From assembly GCA_016201015.1 (NCBI GenBank), contig JACQDQ010000333.1, forward strand, positions 1-33,460: a DNA stretch of 33,460 nt, in the 5' to 3' direction. Source of the stretch: Pseudomonadota bacterium (GTDB lineage: Bacteria > Pseudomonadota > Alphaproteobacteria > CACIAM-22H2). A program made the translations under genes and the position numbers. The number at the start of each line of letters is the position of its first letter. Position 1 is the stretch's first letter. Shown here one piece after another: positions 33,295-33,460 of this stretch. The notes under the pieces were generated by a model that had not been told where the DNA came from, searched no databases, and worked only from the letters and a program-made list of their open reading frames with translations.

Positions 33295-33460
33295 ACGATA
33301 CCCTCCTCGATTGTGAGCCGGGCGTCGCCGCGGCTTTGTAGACCAACCGGGATTACCGCAACCGTTGACCCTCTTGCGGCGGCAAGGTCAATAGAGGCTG
33401 CATCGCCGGACGAGCCGCGCAGGGCGCGACCGCGAACAGGAACCAATGACGCGTATCCGA
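33295..33460. other. non-coding end of window
   Basis: About 166 bases upstream of the multicopper oxidase gene. The part next to the gene holds its ribosome site and should hold its promoter, but no clear -10/-35 pair or copper-regulator (CueR-type) dyad was recognised. No gene is supported here. Confidence 0.5.

Noticed and set aside
1-33460. tRNA, rRNA, CRISPR arrays, insertion sequences, integrases and phage genes
   Set aside because: No cloverleaf, regularly spaced repeats, transposase or integrase motifs were seen on either strand.

Overview
The window is GC-rich with tightly packed genes, Shine-Dalgarno starts and ATGA-type overlaps. Its gene content (fused-subunit NAD formate dehydrogenase of the Methylobacterium FDH1 type, PhaR/PhaCAB, TctABC, and a small protein of a style common in Hyphomicrobiales) points to an alphaproteobacterium, probably a soil or rhizosphere Hyphomicrobiales or Reyranella-like organism. 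No rRNA, tRNA, CRISPR array, insertion sequence or phage gene was seen.

Region 1 (1-17182) is a C1/acyl-CoA locus. Two ABC permeases (the first cut by the window edge) come first. Next is a five-gene minus-strand operon that reads gntR, ThDP-dependent lyase, frc, formyltransferase, fhs. From a shared divergent promoter region at about 8015-8285, a tripartite tricarboxylate transporter (tctA-tctC-tctB) is read on the plus strand, followed by a two-subunit NAD formate dehydrogenase and an orphan NitT/TauT-type binding protein. Read together, an acid is imported, activated by CoA transfer from formyl-CoA (Frc), and cleaved or decarboxylated by the ThDP enzyme to regenerate formyl-CoA. The released formate is then oxidised by FDH or loaded onto tetrahydrofolate. 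The ThDP enzyme looks more like the ILVBL/HACL2 type of 2-hydroxyacyl-CoA lyase than like Oxalobacter oxalyl-CoA decarboxylase. The formyltransferase looks like the N-terminal domain of ALDH1L1, which normally moves formyl between tetrahydrofolate and a phosphopantetheine thiol. The pathway may therefore be a 2-hydroxy-acid (or oxalate) degradation system built on formyl-CoA recycling.

Region 2 (17183-25181) holds a small hypothetical gene, a PAS-GGDEF-EAL protein with a damaged GGDEF motif, and a polyhydroxyalkanoate cluster. In that cluster phaR diverges from a PhaE-like gene, a short class III-like phaC, phaA and phaB. A methyltransferase and an AhpD-like protein follow.

Region 3 (25182-33460) holds a gloB-GST pair on the minus strand, and a divergent operon of long-chain acyl-CoA synthetase plus livG, livH and livM. 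LivF and the binding protein are not in the window. The last gene is a convergent Tat-exported multicopper oxidase.

All family calls come from motif recognition and remembered family sequences; no database search was run.
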